A program made the position numbers and the translations under genes. The notes under the pieces were generated by a model. The model was given only the letters and a program-made list of their open reading frames with translations, did no database searches and had not been told where the DNA came from. Positions 42,315 through 52,268 of a DNA stretch of 64,000 nt are shown here, in pieces; position 1 is the first letter of the stretch; each line of letters begins with the position of its first letter. The DNA comes from Clostridia bacterium (lineage in GTDB: Bacteria; Bacillota; Clostridia; Oscillospirales; Acutalibacteraceae). The stretch spans positions 38,226 through 102,225 of the forward strand of contig JAFQRY010000001.1 in assembly GCA_017409845.1 (NCBI GenBank), read 5' to 3'.

Positions 42315-44135
42315 ATGAAAAAGAAAAAAAGCGAAGCACAGAAGGCGCATATTTTCAGAAACACCGCCTTCATGCTCAAATGCGCATGGAAAAGTGCACC
42401 GCTGTCGCTGCTGATAATATATCTGGCATATATCGTTGAAAATGTTTATTACTCGGTCGTTATCAGCGTTATGTTTCTTCAGACGGCACTTTCAATCATC
42501 GAAGGAAACGGAACCTTCAAAGAATTCGCAATAAAGATGTGTATTATTGTTTTCGGCAAGGTTTTTGTTGACCTTCTTGCGTATATCGACATGTATACCG
42601 TCAGAATAAAATTTGAAATCAAATGCGAAAGCTACATAAACAGCCTGATTTTCAAAAAAGCTCAGGAGGTTGAGCTCGGCTGCTACGAAAACCCCGACTT
42701 TTTTGACAACTACAACAGAGCAACATGGGTTGTTGAAAAGGGCGGCTTCAAGAGAATCATCGAAGGCTCGGCATGGACAATCGGTTCGGTTGTGAGTATA
42801 ATTTTTCTTGTTATTTATCTTATTTCAATCGACCCGTTTCTTCTGTTCTTTATTCTTTGCCCCGTAATCGTTATTGCTGTCAGAATAAAGAAAAACAATC
42901 TTGAGTTTGAGCTTGAAAAAGAGAAAACACCCTTTGAGCGTCAGAAGGATTATACGAGAAGAACCATTCTTCTCAAGGATTTTGCCAAGGAAATCAAAAC
43001 AACCGGAATATTCGAGGTTGTCAAAAAAAGATTCCGCGAAGCAGTTGACAACAATATCAAAGTTATCAAGAAATACGGCTGGAAAGTTGCTCTTCTTGAA
43101 TCGGTTGCAGACTTTCTGGGTGAAATAATCCCTGTCGGCGGCGGCTTCGGCTACGGCTGCTACAGACTTATTGTTCTTGAAAACCTCAGCATTGCGGATT
43201 TCTCCGTTCTTATTTCCGCAATCACAAACACACGAAACAAGCTCAATCAGCTTGCAAGATATTTTGCCATGCAGCAGAAGCACTGCCTCTGGGTTCAGAA
43301 CATGAGGGATTTCCTTGCCTATGAACCGAAGCTAAAAGGCGGCGAGCTTGAGCCCGCAGAGTTTGAGAGTCTTGAATTCAGAAATGTATCCTTCTGCTAC
43401 GAAGGCAACGAAAAGAACACTCTCAGCAACGTTTCGTTCAAAATAAACAAGGGCGAAACCTTTGCTGTTGTCGGCCACAACGGAGCGGGAAAAACAACTC
43501 TTTCAAAGCTTATGATGCGTCTTTACGATGTCACCGAGGGCGAAATTCTTTACAACGGAATCAACATAAAGGAATATGACCTTGCAAAATACCGCGATAA
43601 ATTCGCAAGCGTTTTTCAGGATTACAGAATCTTTGCCATGACGGTTGCTGAAAATGTTCTTATGGAAGAGGTTGATGAATCCAACATTGAAAACGCAAAG
43701 ACAGCCTTGAAGCAGAGCGGCGTTTCAGAAAAAATCCGTTCTCTTCCCGAAGGTGAAAACACCCTTCTCACAAGAGAATTTGATGACAGCGGAGCCCTTC
43801 TTTCGGGCGGCGAAACCCAGAAGGTCACAATTGCAAGAATGTTTGCAAAGAACTTTGAGCTTGCAATTCTCGACGAACCCTCTTCAGCACTCGATCCCGT
43901 TGCGGAAAGCAGAATGTATGATGCTCTTATGGAGGGCACAAAAGGAAAAAGCGTTTTCTATATTTCACACCGTCTTTCGAGTGCAACACAATCCGACAAA
44001 ATCCTCGTTTTCTCAAAAGGCAGGCTCACCGAATCCGGCTCACACGATGAGCTGATGGAGCTCGGCGGCGAATACTGCGAAATGTTTACCCTTCAGGCAT
44101 CAGGCTACAGAGAGGAGGATACGGAGCATGAATAA
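42315..44135 (+). CDS. ABC exporter half-transporter 1 (membrane plus ATPase)
   Basis: 606 residues. An N-terminal region of about six membrane segments (~25-320) is followed by a nucleotide-binding domain (~360-600): Walker A GHNGAGKTT, Q-loop SVFQDYRIF, signature LLSGGETQK and Walker B LAILDEPSSALDP, with the catalytic Glu present, then the switch His in YISHRLSS. It is a type IV exporter half-size unit. It overlaps the second half-transporter gene by eight bases, so the two probably form a heterodimer, with both ATP sites looking intact. Substrates of such pairs include peptides, lipids and drugs; none is indicated here. Confidence 0.93.
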   Translation: MKKKKSEAQKAHIFRNTAFMLKCAWKSAPLSLLIIYLAYIVENVYYSVVISVMFLQTALSIIEGNGTFKEFAIKMCIIVFGKVFVDLLAYIDMYTVRIKFEIKCESYINSLIFKKAQEVELGCYENPDFFDNYNRATWVVEKGGFKRIIEGSAWTIGSVVSIIFLVIYLISIDPFLLFFILCPVIVIAVRIKKNNLEFELEKEKTPFERQKDYTRRTILLKDFAKEIKTTGIFEVVKKRFREAVDNNIKVIKKYGWKVALLESVADFLGEIIPVGGGFGYGCYRLIVLENLSIADFSVLISAITNTRNKLNQLARYFAMQQKHCLWVQNMRDFLAYEPKLKGGELEPAEFESLEFRNVSFCYEGNEKNTLSNVSFKINKGETFAVVGHNGAGKTTLSKLMMRLYDVTEGEILYNGINIKEYDLAKYRDKFASVFQDYRIFAMTVAENVLMEEVDESNIENAKTALKQSGVSEKIRSLPEGENTLLTREFDDSGALLSGGETQKVTIARMFAKNFELAILDEPSSALDPVAESRMYDALMEGTKGKSVFYISHRLSSATQSDKILVFSKGRLTESGSHDELMELGGEYCEMFTLQASGYREEDTEHE

Positions 44136-45948
44136 AAGCAAAGGCACTAAAAAATTCACCGAAAAATCGCACACCATAAAAAACAATCTTTTCATGCTCG
44201 GATTCATTGCAAAAAACGCTCCCGGCCTTCTTTTCTTCTATATCTTTTTTGATGTCCTCAGCAATGTTCCGTGGATTCTTTCCAACGTCGTGCTTCTTAA
44301 ATACATAATTGACGTTGTTACCTCGGGCGTTGACCTTTACCGGGCAGGAGTTGCCTGTGCCGTTTTTTCAGGCATTGTTATTATCGGTGCAATAGGAAAC
44401 ACCGTTTTTTACGAAATATTCCTTCCGAAGCAAAGAGAAAGACTTCATTTCAAGCTTTATTCTGCGATTTATGAAAAAGCGGCAAAAATGGATTTTGAGG
44501 CATATGACAACCCCGAATACTACAACGACCTTGTGCTTGCGATGAATTCAATGAATGAAAGAGTCGACAGCATTCTTTCAAACGCACGCGATATCATAAG
44601 TCTTCTTGCTTCAATAATTTCAATTTCCGCAGTAATTGCAACAATTGACCCCCTCTGCCTCATCTTTATTTTTCTTTGCGTGGGAATAATGATTCCGATA
44701 GGCAGACTCATTGCAAAAGTCAATGTAAAAAGAACGGAGGCAATGACTCCGCTTGACAGAAAAAATCTTTATTTCAGCCGTGTTTTCTATCTGCAGGATT
44801 ATGCAAAAGAGCTTCGTCTTAACCCTGCGGGAGAAATGATTGAAAGAAGATACAATCTCAATGTCACGGACCGTCTTAAAACCATATCTCCGTTTCTCAG
44901 GAAGCAATGGCAGCTTTATTTCTGCCAGGAATCCCTGCCGATGACCCTTCTCGTTTATCTCGGAATTGCTCTTTATATGGGTCACAAAGCCATTGTAACA
45001 AAAGAAATAACTCTCGGTGAATTTGCCGCAACCTTCAACGGTGCAAATGCCGTAAGCAGATGCGTTTTTGACCTCACCTGCTGGTTTGCGATAAACCTCC
45101 GTGAAAACGGACTTTATATCGAAAAATTCAAGAAATTTATGAGCACCAAAGAAAAGCTTATCGGCGGTGACATCAAGACCGTTTATGAAAAGCCCGTCAC
45201 GGTAAAGCTTGAAAATGTTTCATTTACCTACCCCGGCAACGATAAGCCTACTCTCAAAAACATAAATCTTGAAATAAAGCCTTATCAGAAAATCGCTCTC
45301 GTCGGCTATAACGGTGCGGGCAAAACAACTCTCACCAATCTTCTGCTGCGTCTTTACGATGTAACCGAGGGCAGAATAACCGTTGACGGCACAGATATAA
45401 GAGAATGGGATATCCCCTCTTATCACGAAAATTATGCCGCTGTATTTCAGGATTTCTCGCTCTTCGGTGCAACGGTCGGTGAAAATGTGGCCATGAACGG
45501 CACGCCCGACAAAGCACGGGTTCTTGCGGCACTTAAAGAAAGTAATTTCTCAAAAGAGCTGAAAAACGGAACGGATACAATCCTTCTGCGTGAATTTGAC
45601 GACAGCGGACTTTCTCTTTCGGGAGGCGAAGGTCAGAAAGTTGCCGTCGCAAGAGCATTCTATAAGAAATGTCCTTTTGCGATTCTCGACGAACCGAGTG
45701 CAAACCTTGACCCCGTTTCCGAATATGCACTCAACGAGGCAATGTCAAGAGCAGCCGCAGACAAAACGGTTATCTTCATTTCTCACCGACTTTCAACAAC
45801 CGTTATGGCAGATGTCATTTATATGCTTGAAAACGGCGAAATCGTTGAAAGCGGCTCGCACGATGAGCTTATGGCTCTCGGCGGAAAATATGCCTATATG
45901 TTCAACCTTCAGGCGGAGAAATACCAAGAACACGGCGAGAATGATTGA
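44128..45948 (+). CDS. ABC exporter half-transporter 2 (membrane plus ATPase)
   Basis: 606 residues, the same length as its partner, with which it overlaps by eight bases. The membrane region spans ~25-320 (FFYIFFDVLSNVPWILSNVV). The ATPase domain has Walker A GYNGAGKTT, Q-loop VFQDFSLFG, signature LSLSGGEGQK and Walker B FAILDEPSANLDP, with the switch His in FISHRLSTT. The two proteins are clear paralogues. The linker differs most. Function and substrate are the same open question as for the partner; co-translation suggests a heterodimer. Confidence 0.93.
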   Translation: MNKSKGTKKFTEKSHTIKNNLFMLGFIAKNAPGLLFFYIFFDVLSNVPWILSNVVLLKYIIDVVTSGVDLYRAGVACAVFSGIVIIGAIGNTVFYEIFLPKQRERLHFKLYSAIYEKAAKMDFEAYDNPEYYNDLVLAMNSMNERVDSILSNARDIISLLASIISISAVIATIDPLCLIFIFLCVGIMIPIGRLIAKVNVKRTEAMTPLDRKNLYFSRVFYLQDYAKELRLNPAGEMIERRYNLNVTDRLKTISPFLRKQWQLYFCQESLPMTLLVYLGIALYMGHKAIVTKEITLGEFAATFNGANAVSRCVFDLTCWFAINLRENGLYIEKFKKFMSTKEKLIGGDIKTVYEKPVTVKLENVSFTYPGNDKPTLKNINLEIKPYQKIALVGYNGAGKTTLTNLLLRLYDVTEGRITVDGTDIREWDIPSYHENYAAVFQDFSLFGATVGENVAMNGTPDKARVLAALKESNFSKELKNGTDTILLREFDDSGLSLSGGEGQKVAVARAFYKKCPFAILDEPSANLDPVSEYALNEAMSRAAADKTVIFISHRLSTTVMADVIYMLENGEIVESGSHDELMALGGKYAYMFNLQAEKYQEHGEND

Positions 45949-45969
45949 TTATTACAGGAGTAAAAACAT

Positions 45970-46461
45970 ATGACAAAACGTAAAAAAATCTTTTTATTCT
46001 TAATTCCCGTTGTCATATTATTTTTTGCTGTATTATTTTTTCTGTTTCAGACCAGAAGTGTTTCGGCATACTTCAGAGATGTCAGTTTTGATGTTTATGT
46101 TCCTCTCGGTATTGCCGACACATATACCGATTTGTTACCCGTCGGAATTGATGTACATAAGATTTGGGAATATAAACTCAATTCCGACGAAAGCAATAGA
46201 ATAGAGCAGGAGCACCGTAACGGAATCTGGAATAAAGTAACTGACAAAGCCATGTCGGAAATACAATACTATTTCACTGTCAATTTCGATTCATATTTGC
46301 CCGATAATATTTCCGACGACTTATATTACTGCATATACGATTTTTCATCAAAAAAATTTATCACTGTTGATGAAGATACTGCAATACTCGGTTGGCACAG
46401 AGCATTGTTTGTTTGGGACAGAGAAAACGCCCGATATTATTGTGTATCCATGTCTGTTTAA
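45970..46461 (+). CDS. Membrane-anchored protein of unknown function, AT-rich
   Basis: 163 residues. A strong N-terminal anchor (KIFLFLIPVVILFFAVLFFL) follows a basic start, leaving ~130 residues outside the cell. The outer part is Asp/Tyr/Trp-rich (FDVYVPLGIADTYTDLLP, YYFTVNFDSYLPDNISDDLY, ILGWHRALFVWDRENARYY) with no recognised domain. RBS ACAGGAG precedes the ATG. Codon use differs from the neighbours (many TTA, TTG and AAT codons), hinting at recent acquisition. It follows the ABC pair by 21 bases and ends before a strong hairpin, so it may be an accessory or immunity-like protein of that exporter; this is inference. Confidence 0.65.
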   Translation: MTKRKKIFLFLIPVVILFFAVLFFLFQTRSVSAYFRDVSFDVYVPLGIADTYTDLLPVGIDVHKIWEYKLNSDESNRIEQEHRNGIWNKVTDKAMSEIQYYFTVNFDSYLPDNISDDLYYCIYDFSSKKFITVDEDTAILGWHRALFVWDRENARYYCVSMSV

Positions 46462-46502
46462 TTCACACGCAAAACAAAAAACAGCATTATAAAAAGCAAC
46501 AT

Positions 46503-46542
46503 ATCCCCCGTATTTTTGTGACTGCACAAAAATACGGGGGAT
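46503..46542. terminator. Bidirectional terminator
   Basis: 18-base perfect arms (ATCCCCCGTATTTTTGTG and its complement) with a four-base loop. It separates the plus-strand ABC unit from the minus-strand oxidoreductase gene. Confidence 0.92.
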
Positions 46543-46553
46543 ATAAAATTTAA

Positions 46554-47648
46554 TTATACAAGAGGAATTTCCATGGGTACGCCGCCCTGAACAGCCGATT
46601 CATGTGCGATGATGCCGGGAAGGCTCATATTGATTGCAAAGTCAACATCAAGAACGGGTCGCTTGCCCTCAACAAGGCAGTTGATGAAATCCTTGACCAT
46701 TTTTGCATCGGCACCGCCGTGACCGCTTGAATCCTCGCCTTCATAGCAGGTGGTTACGGGAATATCAATCTTTGAATTCGCATTGAAGGTACCCGGAACG
46801 CTGTAAAGGCTTGCAAGAGAGTGTGCGTTGTCAACAACCTTTGTACGGTCGGTTTCGATTGTTCCTCTGGTGCCGCAGATGCGGTAGTTGTGGTCATAGC
46901 TTGTGTATGCACCGAAGCTTACAAGCAGTCTGATAACAGCACCCTTTGCAGTTTTGAAAAGAGCTACGCCCGTTTCTTTTCTTTCGGGAGTATAGGGGTC
47001 ATAGTGAACGTCGGCTTCCATACATGTTACGCTGACAACCTTGTCATCCATAACATAAAGCAGAGGACCGAGCTCGTGGGTGAGATATCTGATTGCAGGC
47101 TGGTAGGTTCTCCAGTGACCCTCGGGATAGTAAGTGGGTGAGAATTCATTGGGATCGAGTGCATGAAGATATTCAGCCTCGGCATATGCAATTTCACCGA
47201 AAAGACCATCCTGATGCATTTTTCTCCATGTTTCGATAAATGCCCAGTAGCAGCAGTTTTCGGCCGCCATATATGTAAGCTCGGGATGAGCCTCGCAAGC
47301 CGCTTTAAGCTCTTTTGCTTCTTCAATTGAATTGACCGAAGGAATTTCGCAGAGAACATGCTTGCCTGCTTCAAAAGCCTTTATAACGATAGGAACATGA
47401 TAAACCGCTTCCGTTGCAACGATAACGGCATCAATATCAGATTTCAGGAATTCATCATAATCGCTGAACTGAATAAGGTTGGGGTCATTGACTGCCTCTG
47501 CAAGCTCTTCGTAACCCGACTTGAGGATTTTGGGATTATGGTCACAGACCGAAACAAGCTTTGCATTCTTTACGCCTGCAAGGCATCTTGCAACGGCGGT
47601 GCCTCTGCCGAGACCGACAACGCCGACTTTTATAATTTTTTCACTCAT
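46554..47648 (-). CDS. Gfo/Idh/MocA-family oxidoreductase
   Basis: 364 residues from the ATG at 47648, seven bases after AAAAGGAG; an earlier in-frame start adds an unlikely 14-residue tail. Rossmann NAD(P)-binding domain: KVGVVGLGRGTAVARCL, ending with VATEAVYHVPIVIKAFEAGK and the catalytic-region HVLCEIPSV (a variant of the EKP motif, here EIP). The C-terminal alpha/beta domain follows. Members oxidise or epimerise sugars and inositols. The gene is alone on the minus strand, divergent from the TetM-like GTPase. The EIP variant instead of EKP leaves redox activity uncertain, since the Lys is catalytic in many members. Confidence 0.9.
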   Translation of the reverse strand: MSEKIIKVGVVGLGRGTAVARCLAGVKNAKLVSVCDHNPKILKSGYEELAEAVNDPNLIQFSDYDEFLKSDIDAVIVATEAVYHVPIVIKAFEAGKHVLCEIPSVNSIEEAKELKAACEAHPELTYMAAENCCYWAFIETWRKMHQDGLFGEIAYAEAEYLHALDPNEFSPTYYPEGHWRTYQPAIRYLTHELGPLLYVMDDKVVSVTCMEADVHYDPYTPERKETGVALFKTAKGAVIRLLVSFGAYTSYDHNYRICGTRGTIETDRTKVVDNAHSLASLYSVPGTFNANSKIDIPVTTCYEGEDSSGHGGADAKMVKDFINCLVEGKRPVLDVDFAINMSLPGIIAHESAVQGGVPMEIPLV

Positions 47649-47716
47649 ATTTATTCTCCTTTTGTGAGATATGATGTTATTATATATCACTTTTCAGGAT
47701 TTGTCATCACCTGCAG

Positions 47717-47745
47717 TTGAAAAAATATATTTTTTATTTTATAAT
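47717..47745 (+). promoter_or_regulatory. Promoter of the TetM-like GTPase gene
   Basis: TTGAAA at 47717-47722 and TATAAT at 47740-47745 are 17 bases apart, 32 bases before the ATG at 47778. Confidence 0.75.
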
Positions 47746-47777
47746 AACTCTGTATTGTGCAGAAAGGAGCGTTTTTT

Positions 47778-49799
47778 ATGACGGATAAAATCCGCAACAT
47801 CGGAATACTGGCTCATGTTGACTCGGGCAAAACTACCATAACCGAACAGCTCCTTTATCTGACGGGTGCAATCCGCTCTGCAGGCAGCGTTGATTCGGGC
47901 ACCGCTTCAACCGACAGCCTTTCAATTGAAAAGCAGAGAGGCATTTCGGTACGCACCGCAACGGCAAGCACCAAATGGCGTGACACAACAATCAATATCA
48001 TTGACACTCCCGGTCATGTTGACTTTGCAGGTGAGGTTGAGCGTGCACTTTCCGCACTCGACTGTGCCGTTGTTGTGGTTTCTGCGGTTGAGGGCGTGCG
48101 TGCACACACGGAAAACATTCTCAAATCTCTTGACGAAGCAAAGCTTCCGAGAGTTGTTTTTATCAACAAAACCGACCGTGCAGGCTCGGACACGGCTTCG
48201 GTTATTGCGGAGCTTAAAAAGGTTACAAATCAATCGCTGCTTCTGCTTTCGGAGGTGAAAAACGAAGGCATCGAAAGCATGAGCGTTTCAAAAATCAACG
48301 GCAAGGCTTTTGAGCTTGCAGCAACCGAAGCTCTTGCTGACATCTGCGATGAAGCAGCGGATGCATTTCTCAATGATGAGACACTTTCAAAGGAAAGAGC
48401 GGAAGAGCTTCTGAAAGAAAAAATTTCCGCATGCGAGCTTACTCCCGTTCTTTGCGGAAGTGCGAAATATTCAGTCGGCGTGAGCGACCTTGCAGACCTG
48501 CTTGTTGAACTCATGCCTTCGGCAAAACGCAGGGCAACCGATGAATTATGCGGTATTATATTCAAAATAGAGCATGATAAAACTCTCGGAAAGGTTTCAC
48601 ACATAAGACTTTTCGGCGGTGAGCTTTCAAACCGTGATGAGGTTGAAATATTATCGCCTGCCGCTTCTTCCGAGAATAAAGATGATGAAAATGCGGCGGT
48701 CGAAATTGAATCAAAACCGAATGCAAAAGAAAAAATATCGCAAATCAAAAGCTTTTCAGGTGCAAAATATATTGATTCGGGGACAGTTAAAAGCGGTGAC
48801 ATTGCGGCTGTATGCGGTCTGCCGTCGGCAAAAACGGGTCATTTCATAGGCTCGGTTGCCGTGAGCGAACACTCAAAGCTCGTAAATCCGTTTCTGAGAG
48901 TCAGGGTCACTCCGTCAGATAATGACGCATTAAAGCTCCCCTCCCTTGCGGCGGCTCTCGGCGAGCTATCCGATGAAGAGCCCTATATTGACGCAAAGTG
49001 GGAAAACGGGCAGAAGGAAATCACTATCAGCACAACGGGTAAAATCCAGCTTGAGGTTATAGACAATCTTCTGAAGGAACGCTACGGACTTTCGGCATCT
49101 TTCTCTCCGCCGACCGTTATCTACAAAGAAACTCCTTCGGGTAAGGGTCTTGCAAGGGCAAGCTACACCATGCCGAAACCCTGCTGGGCAGTTGTTGAAT
49201 TTCTTTTTGAGCCTATGCCGAGAGGCTACGGCGTTTCATATCACGGCAGACTGCCGTCAAATCAATGCTTTTACAGATATCAGTCACATATACGCACCTC
49301 GTTCAACTCTTGCCTTGAGCAGGGACTTTACGGCTGGGAGGTCACCGATTTCAAGTGCACCCTTATCGGCGGTGAGCATCACACAATTCACACTCACCCG
49401 CTCGACTTTTTCGTTTGCACTCCGATGGCATTTATGAACGGCTTGCGTGATATCGGTTCAACAGTTCTTGAACCGCTTTTAAAAATCAGAGTTACTGCAC
49501 CTGCGGAGCTTTCGGGCAAGCTTCTTTCCGAAATCGTCAAAATGGGCGGAGAATACGACACACCCATGACCCATTCGGAAACAGTCGCCCTTGAAGCGAT
49601 TGTTCCCGTTGCAACCTCAATGGATTTTCCGACAAAGCTTGCGGTTATTTCATCGGGCAAGGCGGTGCTCAATCAATCGTTTTACGGCTACAGAGAATGC
49701 CGTGACGGACTTGAACATATCAATCCCCGTAGAGGAGTCAATCCGCTTGACAGAGCAAAATGGATTCTCTACGCAAGGGGTGCATATCAGACAGAATAA
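47778..49799 (+). CDS. TetM/EF-G-like translation-factor GTPase
   Basis: 673 residues from the ATG at 47778 (AGAAAGGAG upstream). The G domain matches ribosomal-protection proteins: NIGILAHVDSGKTTITEQLL, the switch II DTPGHVDFAGEVERALSALD and FINKTDRAGSD. Domains II to V follow, with YGWEVTDFKCTLIGGEHHTI in domain IV. Tetracycline-protection proteins displace the drug from the ribosome by a loop in domain IV; here the loop after THPLDFF differs from TetM/TetO. It lacks neighbours typical of mobile tet genes and has host-like base composition, so I call it a chromosomal relative of unknown role, possibly a ribosome-rescue or translation factor. Confidence 0.85.
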   Translation: MTDKIRNIGILAHVDSGKTTITEQLLYLTGAIRSAGSVDSGTASTDSLSIEKQRGISVRTATASTKWRDTTINIIDTPGHVDFAGEVERALSALDCAVVVVSAVEGVRAHTENILKSLDEAKLPRVVFINKTDRAGSDTASVIAELKKVTNQSLLLLSEVKNEGIESMSVSKINGKAFELAATEALADICDEAADAFLNDETLSKERAEELLKEKISACELTPVLCGSAKYSVGVSDLADLLVELMPSAKRRATDELCGIIFKIEHDKTLGKVSHIRLFGGELSNRDEVEILSPAASSENKDDENAAVEIESKPNAKEKISQIKSFSGAKYIDSGTVKSGDIAAVCGLPSAKTGHFIGSVAVSEHSKLVNPFLRVRVTPSDNDALKLPSLAAALGELSDEEPYIDAKWENGQKEITISTTGKIQLEVIDNLLKERYGLSASFSPPTVIYKETPSGKGLARASYTMPKPCWAVVEFLFEPMPRGYGVSYHGRLPSNQCFYRYQSHIRTSFNSCLEQGLYGWEVTDFKCTLIGGEHHTIHTHPLDFFVCTPMAFMNGLRDIGSTVLEPLLKIRVTAPAELSGKLLSEIVKMGGEYDTPMTHSETVALEAIVPVATSMDFPTKLAVISSGKAVLNQSFYGYRECRDGLEHINPRRGVNPLDRAKWILYARGAYQTE

Positions 49800-49808
49800 G
49801 GTGATAAC

Positions 49809-52226
49809 ATGAAAGAATTACATATGATATGCAATGCTCATCTTGACCCCGTATGGTTATGGCAAAGACCCGAGGGCATTGCAGAGGCAATTTCAACCTT
49901 CCGTGTTGCTGCGGATTTCTGCGAAGAATTCGACGGTTTTATTTTCAACCACAATGAATCCGTTCTTTACGAATGGGTTGAAGAAAACGAACCTGAGCTT
50001 TTCACACGCATTCAGAAGCTTGTCAAAGAAGGAAAATGGCGTATCATGGGCGGCTGGTATCTTCAGCCCGACTGCGTTATGCCCTGCGGCGAAAGCTTCA
50101 TCCGTCAGATTGAAACGGGCATCAATTATTTCAAGGAAAAATTCGGCGTAAGACCGCTGACAGCAATCAACTTTGACCCGTTCGGTCATTCAAGAGGGCT
50201 TGTTCAGATTCTGAAAAAATGCGGCTATGAATCCTATGTTTTCATGCGTCCGTCATGGGTTGAAGCCGAGCACGATTTCATCTGGAAGGGCTTCGACGGA
50301 AGCGAAATACTCGCTCACAAACTGAACTGCGGCTATAACTCGGGCAAGGGCAAAATAATGAGCAAAATCGAGCGTGTTCTTGAAAGGGAATACGGCAACG
50401 GAATCAACATGATGTTCTGGGGAATCGGCAATCACGGCGGCGGTCCTTCAAGAGAAGACCTCAACACAATTGCAGATTATATGAAAGAGCACCCCGAAAA
50501 CGGACTCCGCCACTCATGGTGCGAAAACTATTTTGACAGAATTGACAAATCAAATCTTCAGGTTTTTGAGAAATCGCTCAACTATACAATGGTCGGCTGC
50601 TACACCTCGATGGTAAGAATCAAGCAGGCACACAGACGCCTTGAAAACAATCTTGCTCTCTGCGAAAAAATGCTTGCTCTCAGCGGCGTTTCATACGATA
50701 AAAAAGAGCTTGAAAGAGCCGAAAAAGCCCTGCTTTTCTGCGAATTTCACGATATTCTCCCGGGCTCAAGCATAAAGGCGGCAGAGGATGACTGCCTTCG
50801 TCTTTTTGACTACGGCAACGAGATTACCGAAAGATATAAAACAAAGGCATTTTTCAAGCTTTGCGAAGGACAGAAAAAGGCGAAGGACGGCGAAATTCCC
50901 GTTCTTGTTTTCAATCCTCACCCCTATAAAATCACGCAGGATATTGAGGTTGAATTCCAGCTTCAGGATCAGAACTGGAACGAAAACGAGGTGACAATTG
51001 TTTCGGTTTATGATGAAAACGGCAATCTGCTCCCCTCTCAGAATGAAAAAGAAGCATGTACCTTCAGCCTTGACTGGAGAAAACGTGTCTGCTTCAGGGC
51101 GGAGCTTGAGCCGATGAGCATCAACCGTTTCGACTGCAGACTTCACATTGAAAACCTGCCTAAACGCAAAATCGAGCCCTGCACCGAAACCGATGAGCAT
51201 TTCAGCTTTGATAACGGCAGAATGCAGGTGCTTATCAGCAAAAAAACGGGTCTTATAGATAAATACCGTGTCAACGGCAAGGATATCCTCAAACCCTCAT
51301 CCGCAAAAATAAATGCATTCAGGGATAACGAAGACCCTTGGGGAATGACTGTTGACGGCTTCAATGAAAAATGCGGCGAATTTACTCTTCTCTGCGATGA
51401 AAAAGCCAATGCATTCAACGGATATCCCGATGCAGAGCATTCAAATGTGAGAGTTATCGAAAACGGTGCGGTACGCCTTAAAATCCAGGCAACCTTCGGA
51501 TATTCGGATTCGTTTGCGGTTGTTACATATTCCATTCCGAAAAACGGCGATTATATCGACATAAAAATCAAAATGCTTTCTGATGACAGCAGCAGATTTT
51601 ATAAGCTTTCATTTGATACCGCTTTTGATGCACCTGAATTTTGGGGTCAGACCGCCTTCGGCAAAGAAGTGCTCAGAAAAGAAGGCAAAGAAGCGGTTTA
51701 TCAGAAATGGTGCGGTGTTTTTGAAAATTCCGACAGCTTTGCGGTTCTCAACAAAGGCACCTACGGCGGCAGCGTTGACGGCAGCACACTTAACATTTCT
51801 CTTTTGAGAACACCCGTTTATTCTGCTCATCCCATCGGTGACAGACCGCTTGCCGATGATGACCGCTGCCACGACAGAATTGATATCGGCGAGCGTGAAT
51901 TTGAATACAGAATAACGGCGGATGCAGCCGATATTGACATGCAGGCAGATATTTTCAACCAGCCCTGCATTGCTCTTTCGTTCTTCCCTTCGGGGCTTAA
52001 CGAAAAGAAAAACACGAGGATGGAAATCACAAACCGCAGCATTCTTCTTTCAAGATATAACAAGAATGATGACGGCATAAAAATCCGTCTTTTCAACGCC
52101 TCGGATAAGCCCGAAAAAACTGAATTCATCATCGGAAATGATGCTTTCACAATTGACTTCGGAGCATCTGAGGTCAAAACATTCCGTTACGAAAGCGGCA
52201 AGCTTAGCGAAACGGAAATGATCTGA
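49809..52226 (+). CDS. GH38 alpha-mannosidase (short form)
   Basis: 805 residues. It begins MKELHMICNAHLDPVWLWQR, where His11 and Asp13 are zinc ligands. The nucleophile is Asp123 in INFDPFGHSRG, and a third ligand region lies in FCEFHDILPGSSIK. The C-terminal beta domains carry IDKYRVNGKDIL and SFDTAFDAPEFWG. GH38 enzymes remove alpha-mannose with retention; the family covers N-glycan and other mannosides. No signal peptide. It starts ten bases after the GTPase stop and precedes a secreted phosphodiesterase-like gene, so an operon with that gene is likely. A second GH38 paralogue lies at 59.3 kb and belongs to a different subgroup. Confidence 0.93.
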   Translation: MKELHMICNAHLDPVWLWQRPEGIAEAISTFRVAADFCEEFDGFIFNHNESVLYEWVEENEPELFTRIQKLVKEGKWRIMGGWYLQPDCVMPCGESFIRQIETGINYFKEKFGVRPLTAINFDPFGHSRGLVQILKKCGYESYVFMRPSWVEAEHDFIWKGFDGSEILAHKLNCGYNSGKGKIMSKIERVLEREYGNGINMMFWGIGNHGGGPSREDLNTIADYMKEHPENGLRHSWCENYFDRIDKSNLQVFEKSLNYTMVGCYTSMVRIKQAHRRLENNLALCEKMLALSGVSYDKKELERAEKALLFCEFHDILPGSSIKAAEDDCLRLFDYGNEITERYKTKAFFKLCEGQKKAKDGEIPVLVFNPHPYKITQDIEVEFQLQDQNWNENEVTIVSVYDENGNLLPSQNEKEACTFSLDWRKRVCFRAELEPMSINRFDCRLHIENLPKRKIEPCTETDEHFSFDNGRMQVLISKKTGLIDKYRVNGKDILKPSSAKINAFRDNEDPWGMTVDGFNEKCGEFTLLCDEKANAFNGYPDAEHSNVRVIENGAVRLKIQATFGYSDSFAVVTYSIPKNGDYIDIKIKMLSDDSSRFYKLSFDTAFDAPEFWGQTAFGKEVLRKEGKEAVYQKWCGVFENSDSFAVLNKGTYGGSVDGSTLNISLLRTPVYSAHPIGDRPLADDDRCHDRIDIGEREFEYRITADAADIDMQADIFNQPCIALSFFPSGLNEKKNTRMEITNRSILLSRYNKNDDGIKIRLFNASDKPEKTEFIIGNDAFTIDFGASEVKTFRYESGKLSETEMI

Positions 52227-52268
52227 TTAATAATGATTTCAATAATTTACGGCAAAGGAGTTTTTTCT

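Noticed and set aside
47778-49799. Call as a tetracycline-resistance gene.
   Set aside because: The domain IV loop differs from known classes and there is no mobile context; kept as TetM-like GTPase only.
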